NCBI GenBank assembly: GCA_030424715.1
Contig: JAUHWH010000001.1
Span: 682,001 to 746,000, forward strand
Direction: 5' to 3'
Length of the DNA: 64,000 nucleotides
Origin: Bdellovibrionia bacterium
GTDB lineage: Bacteria > Bdellovibrionota > Bdellovibrionia > Bdellovibrionales > JAGQZY01
Below are positions 15,982 through 24,549 of this stretch, piece after piece. The notes below the pieces were generated by a model. The model was given only the letters and a program-made list of their open reading frames with translations. It was not told the DNA's origin and did no database searches. Numbering within the stretch: the first letter of the stretch is position 1; every line of letters begins with the position of its first letter. The position numbers were made by a program, and so were the translations under genes.

Positions 15982-18660
15982 CTCTTCGCGGTAGAAGTCG
16001 GTTTTGTCCTCTTCTTCTTGTCGAGTGGTCTCTTCGGTGTTCTCGGTGCCAGGCTCAGTACCCGTCATAAAGGCTTGGCGAACCACCTCGTGACTGCGGG
16101 CTGTGGCTAAGTGGCCGGTTTCATTGTCGATGTTGGCAAACACGATGTTGTTTGGGATCGGGAAGTTCTCGGCCGGTGAGTCTTGCAGAGCTCCCTCCAT
16201 ATATTGCAACCAGATGGGTAAGGCGGCACGACTGCCGGCCTCTCCACGGCCCAAACTCTTTTCTTGATCAAAGCCGACCCATACGCCCGTGCTCAATTGC
16301 GGGGTGTAACCCATAAACCATGCATCATAGTAGCCATTGGTGGTTCCCGTCTTTCCAGCGACCTCGCGGTTCAGTCGCCGAGCGCGGCCACCGGTACCAC
16401 CGGACTCATTGACCACGGCTTGCAAAAGGGTGGTGGTTAAGAAGGCCGTTTGAGGAGAGATCAGCTGATCGGGGTCGTTAAAGAAAAAGGGCGAGACCTT
16501 TTGAGTGTCTTCTTCTTGGCTCATCATATTGGTTTCGTACTGTTGACGTTTCTGTGTGAACTCGTCTTTCACTTCGCCGATTTTTTCTTTGAAATGCAGA
16601 TCGAAGGAGACCTCTTGGGCGAGGATTTCTCCACGGCGGTCTTTTATTTCGTGGATAATGATCGGTTTGATACGCTGACCGAGCTTTGCGAATGTCGAGT
16701 AGACCTTGGTCATTTCATAAAGCGTGGCCCCGCTGGACCCCAGCGCCAATGACATATCCATATTGATCGGGCTAAAGATACCGAGCCGACGCGCATACTC
16801 TGACGCGAAGGACACACCGGTTTTTTCAAGAATGCGGATGGTGGGTGTGTTCAGCGACTTCTTAAGGGCGTTGCGAAGCAAGATGTCTCCAGTAAAGCGG
16901 CCTCCGTAATTGCCAGGTTTCCAAACCTTTTTCTCTTGGACTTCAGCGGACTCCTGAACCTCTTCGCCTTCTTTGACTTCTTTGGTCTCGCCTGTTTGTT
17001 GGTTGTAAACAATGGGGGCACCCATGATGGGGCTTGCAGGGGTGAGCCCCTTGTCCAGACCCGCGGCATAGAGGATGGGTTTGAAAGCCGACCCCGTTTG
17101 CCGAACCGCTTGGTAAGTGCGATTGAGTTTGGTTTTTCTAAAGTTAGAACCACCAACCATCGCAACAATATCATCGGTTTTGAGGTCATAAGAAATTAAA
17201 GCAGCTTCGACCTTTGGTTCTTGTTCTAGGGAAAGCTCGGCGTAGTCTTTTAGATCGTGTTTGAAGGTTTTTGAGACTTTGGCCTTCTTGGCGGTTTCAG
17301 CCACGATTTCCACATCAATAACATCTCCGACCTTTAAGGCTTCAGAGGGTTTTTTGATATGGAGGTAGTCACCATAAATTTTAGACGGATCGGGTTCGCG
17401 GGCCCAAGCCATTCGATCAAGAGGAATAATTCCCTGGGATTCGGCAAAGCGAACCATAACGATTTCATTGTCATCATCGACAGATGTTACTACCGCAGAG
17501 AGAATGTCCCCCTTTTTCGTGTAAGGCGGGATATTAGAAATGACGTTTCCTTTGTCATCTTTTTCTTGGTAGGCCTTAAACTCTCCGTATGCGTCGGTTG
17601 AGCCATCGGCAAACACTTGAAAGGTGGCGTAGGCATCATCGATCAATTGATTACGCTGTTTGGTTAAAAACCCCAGAGTGGCTTCTTTATCGTTCACATC
17701 GATATTGGTAATGGGGCCACGAAACCCTTGTCTCTTATCAAGATCTCGAAGGCCCTGGCGAACACTGGCTTGCGCTTTTTTCTGAGCTTCGAAATCGAGG
17801 CTTGAATAAATCCGGATCCCTTTGTCTAAGATCATGTCTTCACCGAGTTCTTTCACCAAGAGCTGACGAATGGTTTCAACAAAATAAGGGGCCACCTCTT
17901 TATATTTCTTTTTGCGATAGACGGTGAGAGTTTCATTTACAGCCACGTCGTGCTGCTCTTGGCTGATGCGTTCGGTTTCTAACATTCTTTTAAGCACATA
18001 TTTTTGTCTGATTTTTGCTCGATCAGGGTTTGCAACAATATTGTAAGCACTAGGCGCGGTGAGAGCCCCAGCAATAACGGCCATTTCAGCGAGGGTCAGG
18101 TCCTTCACCTTTTTTCTAAAAAAGGTTTCGGCGGCGGAGGCCACACCATAGGCGCCTTGGCCAAAGTAAATTTGGTTGAGATAGAGATAAAGGATCTCTT
18201 GCTTTGTCATATGGGTTTCCATACGACGGGCCATGACGGCTTCTTTTAACTTTCGGGTGTAGGTTTTTTCGGAACTCAAAAACAAAGTTCGAGCGGCTTG
18301 TTGAGTGATTGTCGATGCCCCTTGCGAACGCTCACCAGAGGTCAGGTTGGCAATAACCGCCCTGAAAATACCTTTGAAGTTAAACCCGTTGTGAGAATAG
18401 AAGTTAGAGTCCTCGGCTGCCAAAAAAGCATTGATGAGATCTTCGGGGATTTCTTCGATGGGGACGAGAGTTCGATTTTCACGATAGAACTCGCCGATTT
18501 TCTCTCCATTACGGGCGTAGACTTCACTGACCAGCAGCGGGTCATAGTCTTCTACGGAGAACAGGCTGGGCAGAGTCGCAGAGTAGTAAGAGTACAGACC
18601 CAGACCAGAGGCCAGGCCCACAAAACCAAGAACACAAAGAGCAATCAATATCTTTTTCAT
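15976..18660 (-). CDS. mrcA: Class A penicillin-binding protein (PBP1A type)
   Basis: 894 residues. One N-terminal membrane anchor (about 4-27) is followed by a GT51 glycosyltransferase (about 50-230) with AAEDSNFYSHNGFN (catalytic Glu), GASTITQQAARTLFL, and LYLNQIYFGQGAYGV. A middle OB-like domain follows, then a transpeptidase with RQTGSAFKPILY (SxxK serine), KSLNTP (SxN) and GKTGTTNGYYDAWFMGYTP (KTGT). It polymerises and crosslinks peptidoglycan at the inner membrane. The ATG is clear; an LpoB-like activator is encoded at 34271. The last bases and stop lie inside the right arm of repeat element 2. Starts 77 bases downstream of another minus-strand gene, so the two may be co-transcribed. 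Confidence 0.95.
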   Translation of the reverse strand: MKKILIALCVLGFVGLASGLGLYSYYSATLPSLFSVEDYDPLLVSEVYARNGEKIGEFYRENRTLVPIEEIPEDLINAFLAAEDSNFYSHNGFNFKGIFRAVIANLTSGERSQGASTITQQAARTLFLSSEKTYTRKLKEAVMARRMETHMTKQEILYLYLNQIYFGQGAYGVASAAETFFRKKVKDLTLAEMAVIAGALTAPSAYNIVANPDRAKIRQKYVLKRMLETERISQEQHDVAVNETLTVYRKKKYKEVAPYFVETIRQLLVKELGEDMILDKGIRIYSSLDFEAQKKAQASVRQGLRDLDKRQGFRGPITNIDVNDKEATLGFLTKQRNQLIDDAYATFQVFADGSTDAYGEFKAYQEKDDKGNVISNIPPYTKKGDILSAVVTSVDDDNEIVMVRFAESQGIIPLDRMAWAREPDPSKIYGDYLHIKKPSEALKVGDVIDVEIVAETAKKAKVSKTFKHDLKDYAELSLEQEPKVEAALISYDLKTDDIVAMVGGSNFRKTKLNRTYQAVRQTGSAFKPILYAAGLDKGLTPASPIMGAPIVYNQQTGETKEVKEGEEVQESAEVQEKKVWKPGNYGGRFTGDILLRNALKKSLNTPTIRILEKTGVSFASEYARRLGIFSPINMDMSLALGSSGATLYEMTKVYSTFAKLGQRIKPIIIHEIKDRRGEILAQEVSFDLHFKEKIGEVKDEFTQKRQQYETNMMSQEEDTQKVSPFFFNDPDQLISPQTAFLTTTLLQAVVNESGGTGGRARRLNREVAGKTGTTNGYYDAWFMGYTPQLSTGVWVGFDQEKSLGRGEAGSRAALPIWLQYMEGALQDSPAENFPIPNNIVFANIDNETGHLATARSHEVVRQAFMTGTEPGTENTEETTRQEEEDKTDFYREEF

Positions 18661-18737
18661 GGCATGATTTTAAACTCTCACTTTAGAGAAGTCTATGCTC
18701 TTTGTCCGGCAGAGGCCGTAGAGATCCAGAATTTTGA

Positions 18738-19631
18738 CTAAACGCCAGCTGCCGTAGTGTCTGAAGCTTTTTTCTTGTTGGGGTCAATGCCCTGAATACA
18801 AACACCGACGCCACTGAGCATCCGTAAAAAGTTATTGGTTTTCGCAGCTGAGTTTGCTGCGGCGGCATTGTTACGCGCCAGCTTCGCCTGATAGTCCAAT
18901 TGCTTTTTCGCCCGCATGCAATTTTTAACCACACGGCCCTGGTTAAAGCTTAAGTTCTCAGTGAGGTTGGCAAGTTTCATGGCAGAGGCATCGATGCCAG
19001 CCTGCAACATCTTCACGTTGGTGGCGAGCTGTCTTCCAAGAAGCTCCACTCGCTTCACGTTGTTTCTGTTGGCGAGACAGTCGTCATAAAAAAGCTTTTG
19101 AAAGCGGTTGATGTTCTGACTTCGTCCGAAAAGGGCCATGGGTCCACCGCGCTCAGGCGTGACGACTCCGCTAGAGACCATCTGCTTCCATTCCATAAAG
19201 GCAGCACCAGAGCTTTGCTCGCATTCTTGTTGAACGCTAAGGACGGCTTGCTCGTATTCTAGGCGTTGCAGTTCAATCTTGGCGGGCATCATCATCAATT
19301 GCTCATTATGTTCGGCTTTGGCGTTGTTGAGTTCTACGACGGCTTGGCTAAGGTCATTGCCGCACTGTTGTTCTTGTTCAAAATACTGTTGAGAAAGGCC
19401 CATCAAAGTGTTGGTCTCTTGGGTGCGTGTTTCCAATGTGGTGCCGATGCTCTGACTGGTGTTTTCTAGCATGGATTGAAAGCAGCCAACGCCGCCCATT
19501 CCGGTGCCGGAGCCGCCCTGAGTCCTTAGAAAGGCTTGGTATTGCTCCTGGGTCATTGGCACTTGAATCTTATCTTGCGAATAAGCCGTCAAAGCCATTG
19601 AACTGATTAAAAGTAAGATGAAACTCTTCAT
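18738..19631 (-). CDS. Secreted helical protein of unknown function
   Basis: 297 residues with a signal peptide (KSFILLLISSMALTAYSQ, cleavage near residue 18). The mature protein is almost wholly helical and Gln-, Asn- and Ala-rich, with heptad-like stretches (about 70-140 and 195-260). It has six cysteines spread through the chain (GGVGCF, QQCGND, QQECEQ, DDCLANR, KNCMRA, GVCIQG), suggesting disulphide bonds in the periplasm. The C-terminus is short and polar. It lies directly upstream of the PBP1A gene on the same strand (77-base gap), so a link to wall synthesis is possible but unproven. Family not recognised. Confidence 0.75.
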   Translation of the reverse strand: MKSFILLLISSMALTAYSQDKIQVPMTQEQYQAFLRTQGGSGTGMGGVGCFQSMLENTSQSIGTTLETRTQETNTLMGLSQQYFEQEQQCGNDLSQAVVELNNAKAEHNEQLMMMPAKIELQRLEYEQAVLSVQQECEQSSGAAFMEWKQMVSSGVVTPERGGPMALFGRSQNINRFQKLFYDDCLANRNNVKRVELLGRQLATNVKMLQAGIDASAMKLANLTENLSFNQGRVVKNCMRAKKQLDYQAKLARNNAAAANSAAKTNNFLRMLSGVGVCIQGIDPNKKKASDTTAAGV

Positions 19632-19745
19632 ATAATTTCTCCCCCCGAACCCCTATTATTATAATTCATAAGCCCACTGTCGCAAATTGATCTGGTTCAA
19701 AATGAGACACTTTTCTTGTAAAACTCGACTGTTTGGCCACAATTT

Positions 19746-19955
19746 TCAGATAAAGAGGCGTTGAATGCTCCAGAGACCGCCGACGAAGACACAAATGGTT
19801 CCGAGGGCTTGGTGGCTGTAAAACCAGTGCAACATCTCCGGATTCATTTGTTCACTGGCTTTTTCTCTTAGGCCTGGGAGATTTGTCACAAGAGTCATGA
19901 CGGCGCCATAAAAGAGCACGATGTAGGGAAAATAAAGATCCAGGTCATTAATCAT
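19746..19955 (-). CDS. Small two-helix membrane protein
   Basis: 69 residues with two hydrophobic helices (YIVLFYGAVMTLVTNL and LGTICVFVGGLWSIQRL) joined by a polar loop. Codon use resembles neighbours, and no competing frame is present. The start is ATG; the ribosome site is weak. Function unknown. Confidence 0.55.
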   Translation of the reverse strand: MINDLDLYFPYIVLFYGAVMTLVTNLPGLREKASEQMNPEMLHWFYSHQALGTICVFVGGLWSIQRLFI

Positions 19956-20141
19956 AAGAGGGTATCGGCAAAAGGCTGTGATGACTTAACTGAGCAAAAA
20001 CGAAGCCAAACCGAAAATGCAAGTTTTTACTAAAAGGGCTCTGAAAACCCCGTCTTTTTGACGAGCCCTGCGTCTCAAAAATTGGTCTGGTTCTAAAATA
20101 AAATGAACTTTTCCAGGAAATTTGTTAGGCTTAAAAGCAAG
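19956..20141. promoter_or_regulatory. Upstream region of the 6S RNA gene
   Basis: Contains a 7-bp stem AGGGCTC/GAGCCCT enclosing a T-rich loop (about 20036-20070), which could end a minus-strand transcript. A stretch at about 20072-20128 (AAATTGGTCTGGTTCTAAAAT...) resembles a stretch at 19683-19738 (AAATTGATCTGGTTCAAAAT...). It presumably carries the 6S RNA promoter, but I cannot fix the boxes. Confidence 0.35.
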
Positions 20142-20310
20142 TTCTGTGGTGCGTTTGTTGAATACAGAAATCCTATAGATATACAGACGGGGGCCGTCCC
20201 TGGCGACGGTGAGCAGGCCCGGTTACGATCCGGGAAGCCTGAAATCGCTATATAGCCACCCACCTATTGAAATCGGGATTTCGTGATTCACATGGCACTC
20301 ACAGGACGAG
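20142..20310 (+). ncRNA. ssrS: 6S RNA
   Basis: The conserved 6S core is visible: GACGGTGAGCAGGCCCGG followed by CCGGGAAGCCTGAAA, matching the diagnostic GGTGAGCA...GAAGCCT pairing of SsrS. The ends pair to form the long closing stem: CTGTGGTGCG...ACAGAAATCC at the 5' side with GGATTTCG...GGCACTCACAGG at the 3' side. An unpaired central bubble remains, as required to mimic an open promoter and bind RNA polymerase. Ends are set by that pairing and are good to about 5 bases. A T-run follows the 3' end. It sits 45 bases upstream of xseA on the same strand. 6S RNA lowers sigma-70 transcription in stationary phase. Confidence 0.87.
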
Positions 20311-20354
20311 TTTTTTACTTTCCTTTCCTACCATTCTTTGTTTAATTAACTCCC

Positions 20355-21818
20355 ATGTCAGATCAAAAAGTCAGTCCGTCACAAGGTCGTTGGGACCACC
20401 TTCTTCGTGAGATTCCGAGCCAAGCCGTAAAGCGTGAGGCCGTTAGAAAGCCCGTGCCGACTCCGGAACCAGAGCCTCCTATTCAACAAGAGACTGAGGA
20501 CGAAATTTATTCGGTTTCCGATATCAACCGTGCTGTGAAACAAAGGCTCGAAGGCGAGTTCACACACATCTGGCTGCAGGGAGAGATTTCTAACTTTAAA
20601 GCGCACACTTCGGGTCACCATTATTTTAGCTTGAAAGATGCCAAGGCTCAGGTGAGCGCGGTTATGTTTAAAGGCTTTAACGCAAAATTAAAATTTCGAC
20701 CAGAAAGTGGCATGGAAGTTTTGGTGCGCGGTAAGATCACGGTCTATGAACCTCGCGGCAACTATCAAGTCTTCTGTGAGCACATGGAGCCTGTGGGGGC
20801 CGGCGCTTTGCAAAAGGCTTTTGAGCAGCTCAAGGCTAAGTTACAGGCAGAAGGTTTGTTTGCAGAAGAGCGCAAACAAGCGATTCCGACCTTCCCTAAA
20901 AATATCGGAGTGGTCACCTCTCCGACCGGTGCCGCAATCCAAGATATTCTCAACGTGCTGGGGCGTCGTTCAAAAACAGTTAATGTCACGGTGATTCCTG
21001 CCCGCGTCCAAGGCGATGGGGCGGCCGCCGAGATTGTTCGGGGCATTGAGCTTGCCAACCAGTTGTCTCTTTTTGATGTTCTGATTGTGGGCCGCGGTGG
21101 AGGTTCTATAGAAGACCTCTGGTGTTTCAATGAAGAGTCCGTGGCTCGAGCTATTGCGGCCTCAAACATTCCCATCATATCTGCGGTGGGGCACGAGATC
21201 GACTTTACCATTTCTGATTTTGTGGCCGACTTAAGGGCGCCGACACCATCAGCCGCCGCCGAGGTGGTTGCAAAAAGTGAGCAAGAACTTTTAGAAAAGT
21301 TAAAATTTTATAGCAAGTCATTGCGACTGTTATGCTACCAGAGAATTGAATCCTATAAAAAACAAGTGCGTCACAGTCAGCAAAGGTTATTGGATCCTCG
21401 CAAGTATTTACGTGATTCGATTTTGCGTCTCGATGACTGGAACCAACGTTTGATCCAGGCCGCCTGGCGTAAGATTGAAAATCTACGACTGGCGAACAAA
21501 GCGCTGGTAAAAAGCTTGAAAAGCCCTATGACAATCGTATCAGCCAGCCAGGCGCAGAATCAATATCTGAGCAAGCAGGTGCGGTCGGCGATGTTGTCTG
21601 TCTTGCAAAGAAATCGCAGTCGGTTTTCTCAGAGCACCAGTCTTCTCGATAGCCTGAGCCCGTTGCGAACGGTGGACCGGGGTTACGGAATTGTACGACA
21701 AGAAGGCCAGCTTGTCCCAGATGTGGCCAGTTTAAAAGGTAAAGAAATAGAAGTGGAGCTGCGCGATGGCTTTATCGCGGCTCAAGTGACAAAGACTAAA
21801 ATCAAAAAGGAGTCGTAA
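20355..21818 (+). CDS. xseA: Exodeoxyribonuclease VII large subunit
   Basis: 487 residues. An OB-fold nucleic-acid-binding domain (about 50-150: IWLQGEISNFKAHTSGHHYFSLKD) is followed by the catalytic region (GVVTSPTGAAIQDILNVLGRR, VLIVGRGGGSIEDLWCFNEE, SAVGHEIDFTISDFVADLRAPTPSAAAE), then a long coiled coil and a C-terminal segment (DRGYGIVRQEG). The first 45 residues are a Pro/Glu-rich extension not found in the core family. With XseB it degrades single-stranded DNA to oligonucleotides. First gene of xseA-xseB-ispA-tlyA; its stop overlaps the xseB start by one base (TAATG). Confidence 0.97.
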   Translation: MSDQKVSPSQGRWDHLLREIPSQAVKREAVRKPVPTPEPEPPIQQETEDEIYSVSDINRAVKQRLEGEFTHIWLQGEISNFKAHTSGHHYFSLKDAKAQVSAVMFKGFNAKLKFRPESGMEVLVRGKITVYEPRGNYQVFCEHMEPVGAGALQKAFEQLKAKLQAEGLFAEERKQAIPTFPKNIGVVTSPTGAAIQDILNVLGRRSKTVNVTVIPARVQGDGAAAEIVRGIELANQLSLFDVLIVGRGGGSIEDLWCFNEESVARAIAASNIPIISAVGHEIDFTISDFVADLRAPTPSAAAEVVAKSEQELLEKLKFYSKSLRLLCYQRIESYKKQVRHSQQRLLDPRKYLRDSILRLDDWNQRLIQAAWRKIENLRLANKALVKSLKSPMTIVSASQAQNQYLSKQVRSAMLSVLQRNRSRFSQSTSLLDSLSPLRTVDRGYGIVRQEGQLVPDVASLKGKEIEVELRDGFIAAQVTKTKIKKES

Positions 21819-22036
21819 TGGACTTTGAAAAAAAATTAACTCGTCTCGAAGAAATTGTGCAAAAAATGGAGGGTGGTGAAATGTCCTTAGACGACTCACT
21901 AAAACTCTTTGAAGAAGGCGTTAAGCTTTCGCGCGACTGTAACAAAGAGCTCAGCGAGGCCGAACAGAAGGTAAAAAAGTTAGTGGGCGTGGACGCCAAC
22001 GGTGAGCCCGTGCTCGAGGACTTCAACCAACCATGA
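21818..22036 (+). CDS. xseB: Exodeoxyribonuclease VII small subunit
   Basis: 72 residues, the usual size. The characteristic XseB pattern is complete: FEKKLTRLEEIVQKMEGGEMSLDDSLKLFEEGVKL. It forms helical contacts with the XseA coiled coil. Translationally coupled to xseA (1-base overlap) and to ispA (4-base overlap), with GGAG before the ATG. Confidence 0.96.
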   Translation: MDFEKKLTRLEEIVQKMEGGEMSLDDSLKLFEEGVKLSRDCNKELSEAEQKVKKLVGVDANGEPVLEDFNQP

Positions 22037-22857
22037 ACGCAAAAATAGAAGCCTATCAAAAAGATTTCAATCTTTTTGCCAAGCAACACTTTGCCCATCG
22101 GAGGGCCGAAGCCAAAGACACTCCGATTTTACTGGATGCCATGGAGTATTCTTTTTTTAACGGTGGAAAGCGCTTTCGACCCATGCTTTGTTTTGGAGTG
22201 GCCGAGGCTTTGAACGTGCCGGCACTAAAAGTGATGGGCTTCGCCTTCGCACTCGAGTGTATTCATACCTACTCATTAATCCATGATGACCTGCCCTGCA
22301 TGGATAACGACGACACCCGCCGGGGCCAGCCGACAAATCACATTCAATTTTCAGAAGACATTGCACTGTTGGCCGGAGACGCCCTGCTCACTGAGGCTTT
22401 TTTGATCCTTGCCAGACATTATGGAGCCAAGGTTGGAGTGTTGGTCGAGATGCTTTCGGAAGGCAGTGGACTCAACGGTATGATTCGTGGGCAAGTTCTA
22501 GATTTGGGGCGTGGTGATGAGGTGGCAAGTCTCAGTGACCTGATCAACCTCCACGAATTAAAAACGGGGCAATTGATTTCAATGTGTTTTCGGGGTCCCG
22601 CTCTGATCGCAGACAAAAAGCTGACTGGCGTGTCTGAGTTGGGGATGATGCTTGGCTTAGCTTTTCAGGTGAAAGACGATCTTTTGGATGCCGAAGAAGA
22701 CGACCAAGCCAGTTTTGTCAGATTTCTCGGCGTTGAAGGCACTCAGCAATACCTCGCCTCTTTAACAGAGAAGATCCAAATGGGTCTTAATGAATTCGAA
22801 ATGGAAAGTGGCTTTTTAAAAGAACTGATCGACTACAACTTTGCCCGCGAAAAATGA
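22033..22857 (+). CDS. ispA: Polyprenyl (farnesyl/geranylgeranyl) diphosphate synthase
   Basis: 274 residues of the trans-prenyltransferase fold. It has the first Asp-rich motif in HDDLPCMDNDDTRRG, the second in FQVKDDLLDAEEDD, substrate-binding Lys/Arg in NGGKRFRPMLCFGV, and HELKTGQLISMC. It condenses IPP with allylic diphosphates for quinone, undecaprenyl and heme side chains (the farnesyl moiety used by CtaB here is one product). Position in an xseAB-ispA-tlyA operon is a common bacterial arrangement. The C-terminal half is somewhat short compared with typical 295-residue enzymes, but both motifs are intact. Overlaps xseB and tlyA by 4 bases each. Confidence 0.93.
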   Translation: MNAKIEAYQKDFNLFAKQHFAHRRAEAKDTPILLDAMEYSFFNGGKRFRPMLCFGVAEALNVPALKVMGFAFALECIHTYSLIHDDLPCMDNDDTRRGQPTNHIQFSEDIALLAGDALLTEAFLILARHYGAKVGVLVEMLSEGSGLNGMIRGQVLDLGRGDEVASLSDLINLHELKTGQLISMCFRGPALIADKKLTGVSELGMMLGLAFQVKDDLLDAEEDDQASFVRFLGVEGTQQYLASLTEKIQMGLNEFEMESGFLKELIDYNFAREK

Positions 22858-23639
22858 GCAAGGGTCGGTTGGATCAAGTCATTGCCACCTTCTTCCCGCA
22901 GTTTTCTCGAAGTAAAATTCGTACTTTGATCGAAAAAGGTAAAGTGCAAATCAATGTTGATGGCTGGAAAACCTATACCAAACCAGGCCTCAAGATGGAC
23001 TTCAGCGGTCTCTCAGCCCAAGACATTCTCCTGTCGCCAGACGAGGAGCTTGACCATGTTTCTCGAGGAGCCCTCAAACTTAAGAAGGCAGTGGAGGTGA
23101 TGAACTTGTCTGTCGAGGGGCTCACCTGCCTAGATGTGGGTTTGTCCACGGGGGGCTTTTCAGACTTCTTGTTAAAAAACTCTGCGGAGCGGGTTCTCGG
23201 CGTTGATGTCGGTCGGGATCAACTTCACAAGACGCTAAGGGGGCATCCTAGGCTAACCTATCGGGACAAAGTCAACGCTCGCGAACCATTGCCCAAAGAC
23301 CTGTTGGATGGGTTTTTCGGTGAGGGCGAGCCGCAGCTTTTTGATCTCATCGTTGTGGATGTTTCTTTTATATCTCTCGATAAAATTATTCCCAACATTA
23401 AGAATTTACTCAATCCCAAAGGTACACTGATTACGTTGGTGAAGCCTCAGTTTGAGTTGTCGAGGGGAGACCTTAATAAACAGGGTGTCGTGAAAGATGA
23501 GGCGTTGTTACAGGTGGCCGTGGAAAAAATAATTGGGGTTTTGTCAGAAAATAAGTTAATAATATCGAACACCTGTGAATCACCCATTGAAGGAGACCAT
23601 GGCAACAAAGAATTTCTACTTATTTCTCGTCGGCATTAG
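22854..23639 (+). CDS. tlyA: TlyA family rRNA 2'-O-methyltransferase (S4 + FtsJ domains)
   Basis: 261 residues. N-terminal S4 RNA-binding domain (about 1-60: RLDQVIATFFPQFSRSKIRTLIEKGKVQ) and a FtsJ-like Rossmann methyltransferase with SAM motif CLDVGLSTGGFSDFLL, then GVDVGRDQL, and DLIVVDVSFISL/LVKPQFE. Members often methylate ribosomal cytidines and were first named hemolysins. A 4-base overlap with ispA places it in the same operon. Its last 41 bases overlap the start of the patatin-like lipoprotein gene. Confidence 0.93.
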   Translation: MSKGRLDQVIATFFPQFSRSKIRTLIEKGKVQINVDGWKTYTKPGLKMDFSGLSAQDILLSPDEELDHVSRGALKLKKAVEVMNLSVEGLTCLDVGLSTGGFSDFLLKNSAERVLGVDVGRDQLHKTLRGHPRLTYRDKVNAREPLPKDLLDGFFGEGEPQLFDLIVVDVSFISLDKIIPNIKNLLNPKGTLITLVKPQFELSRGDLNKQGVVKDEALLQVAVEKIIGVLSENKLIISNTCESPIEGDHGNKEFLLISRRH

Positions 23640-24549
23640 CTGTTGTCTATTTTTCACATCAGCTTGTGAAACCCTGAAATTAAAGGGACGGTCAGAAGGG
23701 CCAACGTCGCCTCCGCAACAGGTTGAGACGGCGGAACCTGTTGCGCCACCACCGCAGGCCGAAGCGCCCGAGTTTTTACAGAAAGAAAGCCCAAAGTTAG
23801 GATTGATCTTGGGTGGCGGCGGGGCCTTGGCCTATGGGCACATTGGGTTGTTACAGGAACTCGAAGACAATAAAATTCCGATTCATAGTATGGTTGGTAT
23901 CGAATGGGGTGCTCTCGTTGGCGGGGCCTACGCTCTTGAGGGTAAGGCCCATTCTGTGGAGTGGAAGCTCCTTAAATTGCCCGGCGACGCTTTTGCCAAC
24001 AAAAGTTTTTTTTCATCCGGTGATTCCGCTCCTAAGGTCACGCAATTCAAAAGTTTTCTCAATGGGGTGTTTGCTAAGGCCAACACGGGTGATTTAGAAA
24101 TCCCCTTTGCCTGTCCCTATTCAAATCTTGCGAAGGGGGTCAGCGGAATATCTCGTTCGGGCTTGCTGAAAAACATCGTTAAAGCCTGTTGGGTTTCCGA
24201 GCCCCATTTTAAAATCGATTTGGTGGCCTCAAATTCATCAGCCGTTTTGGCCGCGGCCGATCGCCTACGTTCCCAGGGCGCGGAGCTTATCGTTTATATT
24301 GATGTCCTCTCGCGTAACAACCCTCTCAGCAGTAAAGATCGTTACAAACATCGTGGGTCGACCATTCAGTGGTTGAATTTGAAAAGTTCTCTTTCTGACC
24401 TTAAGGGGCGTGGAGTTGACGAGGTCATTGCCTTGCCTTTAGGGGATTACAGAATAAACTCGTACAAGTCGTTGCGCTCCATTATTCGTACTGGACAGCT
24501 TAAATCAAAATCTCCAGTGAAGGACATCGTAAAAAAGTATGCTTACTAA
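23599..24549 (+). CDS. Patatin-like lipoprotein lacking the catalytic serine
   Basis: About 316 residues. Signal peptide with lipobox FTSAC (Cys23), then a Pro/Glu-rich linker and a patatin-like domain. The oxyanion loop (LILGGGGALAYGHIG, residues 69-83) is intact. The nucleophile elbow, normally GxSxG, reads GIEWG (100-104) with Glu102 (codon GAA at 23902-23904) in place of Ser. The DGG/DGA Asp motif that should precede the ADRLRSQGAELIVYID strand is also absent (SNSSAVLAA). It should not be a phospholipase of the normal mechanism, so perhaps it is a binding or regulatory pseudoenzyme at the outer membrane. The start was moved 8 codons downstream to the ATG after GAAGGAG. It overlaps tlyA by 41 bases and pepP by 11. 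Confidence 0.88.
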   Translation: MATKNFYLFLVGISCCLFFTSACETLKLKGRSEGPTSPPQQVETAEPVAPPPQAEAPEFLQKESPKLGLILGGGGALAYGHIGLLQELEDNKIPIHSMVGIEWGALVGGAYALEGKAHSVEWKLLKLPGDAFANKSFFSSGDSAPKVTQFKSFLNGVFAKANTGDLEIPFACPYSNLAKGVSGISRSGLLKNIVKACWVSEPHFKIDLVASNSSAVLAAADRLRSQGAELIVYIDVLSRNNPLSSKDRYKHRGSTIQWLNLKSSLSDLKGRGVDEVIALPLGDYRINSYKSLRSIIRTGQLKSKSPVKDIVKKYAY

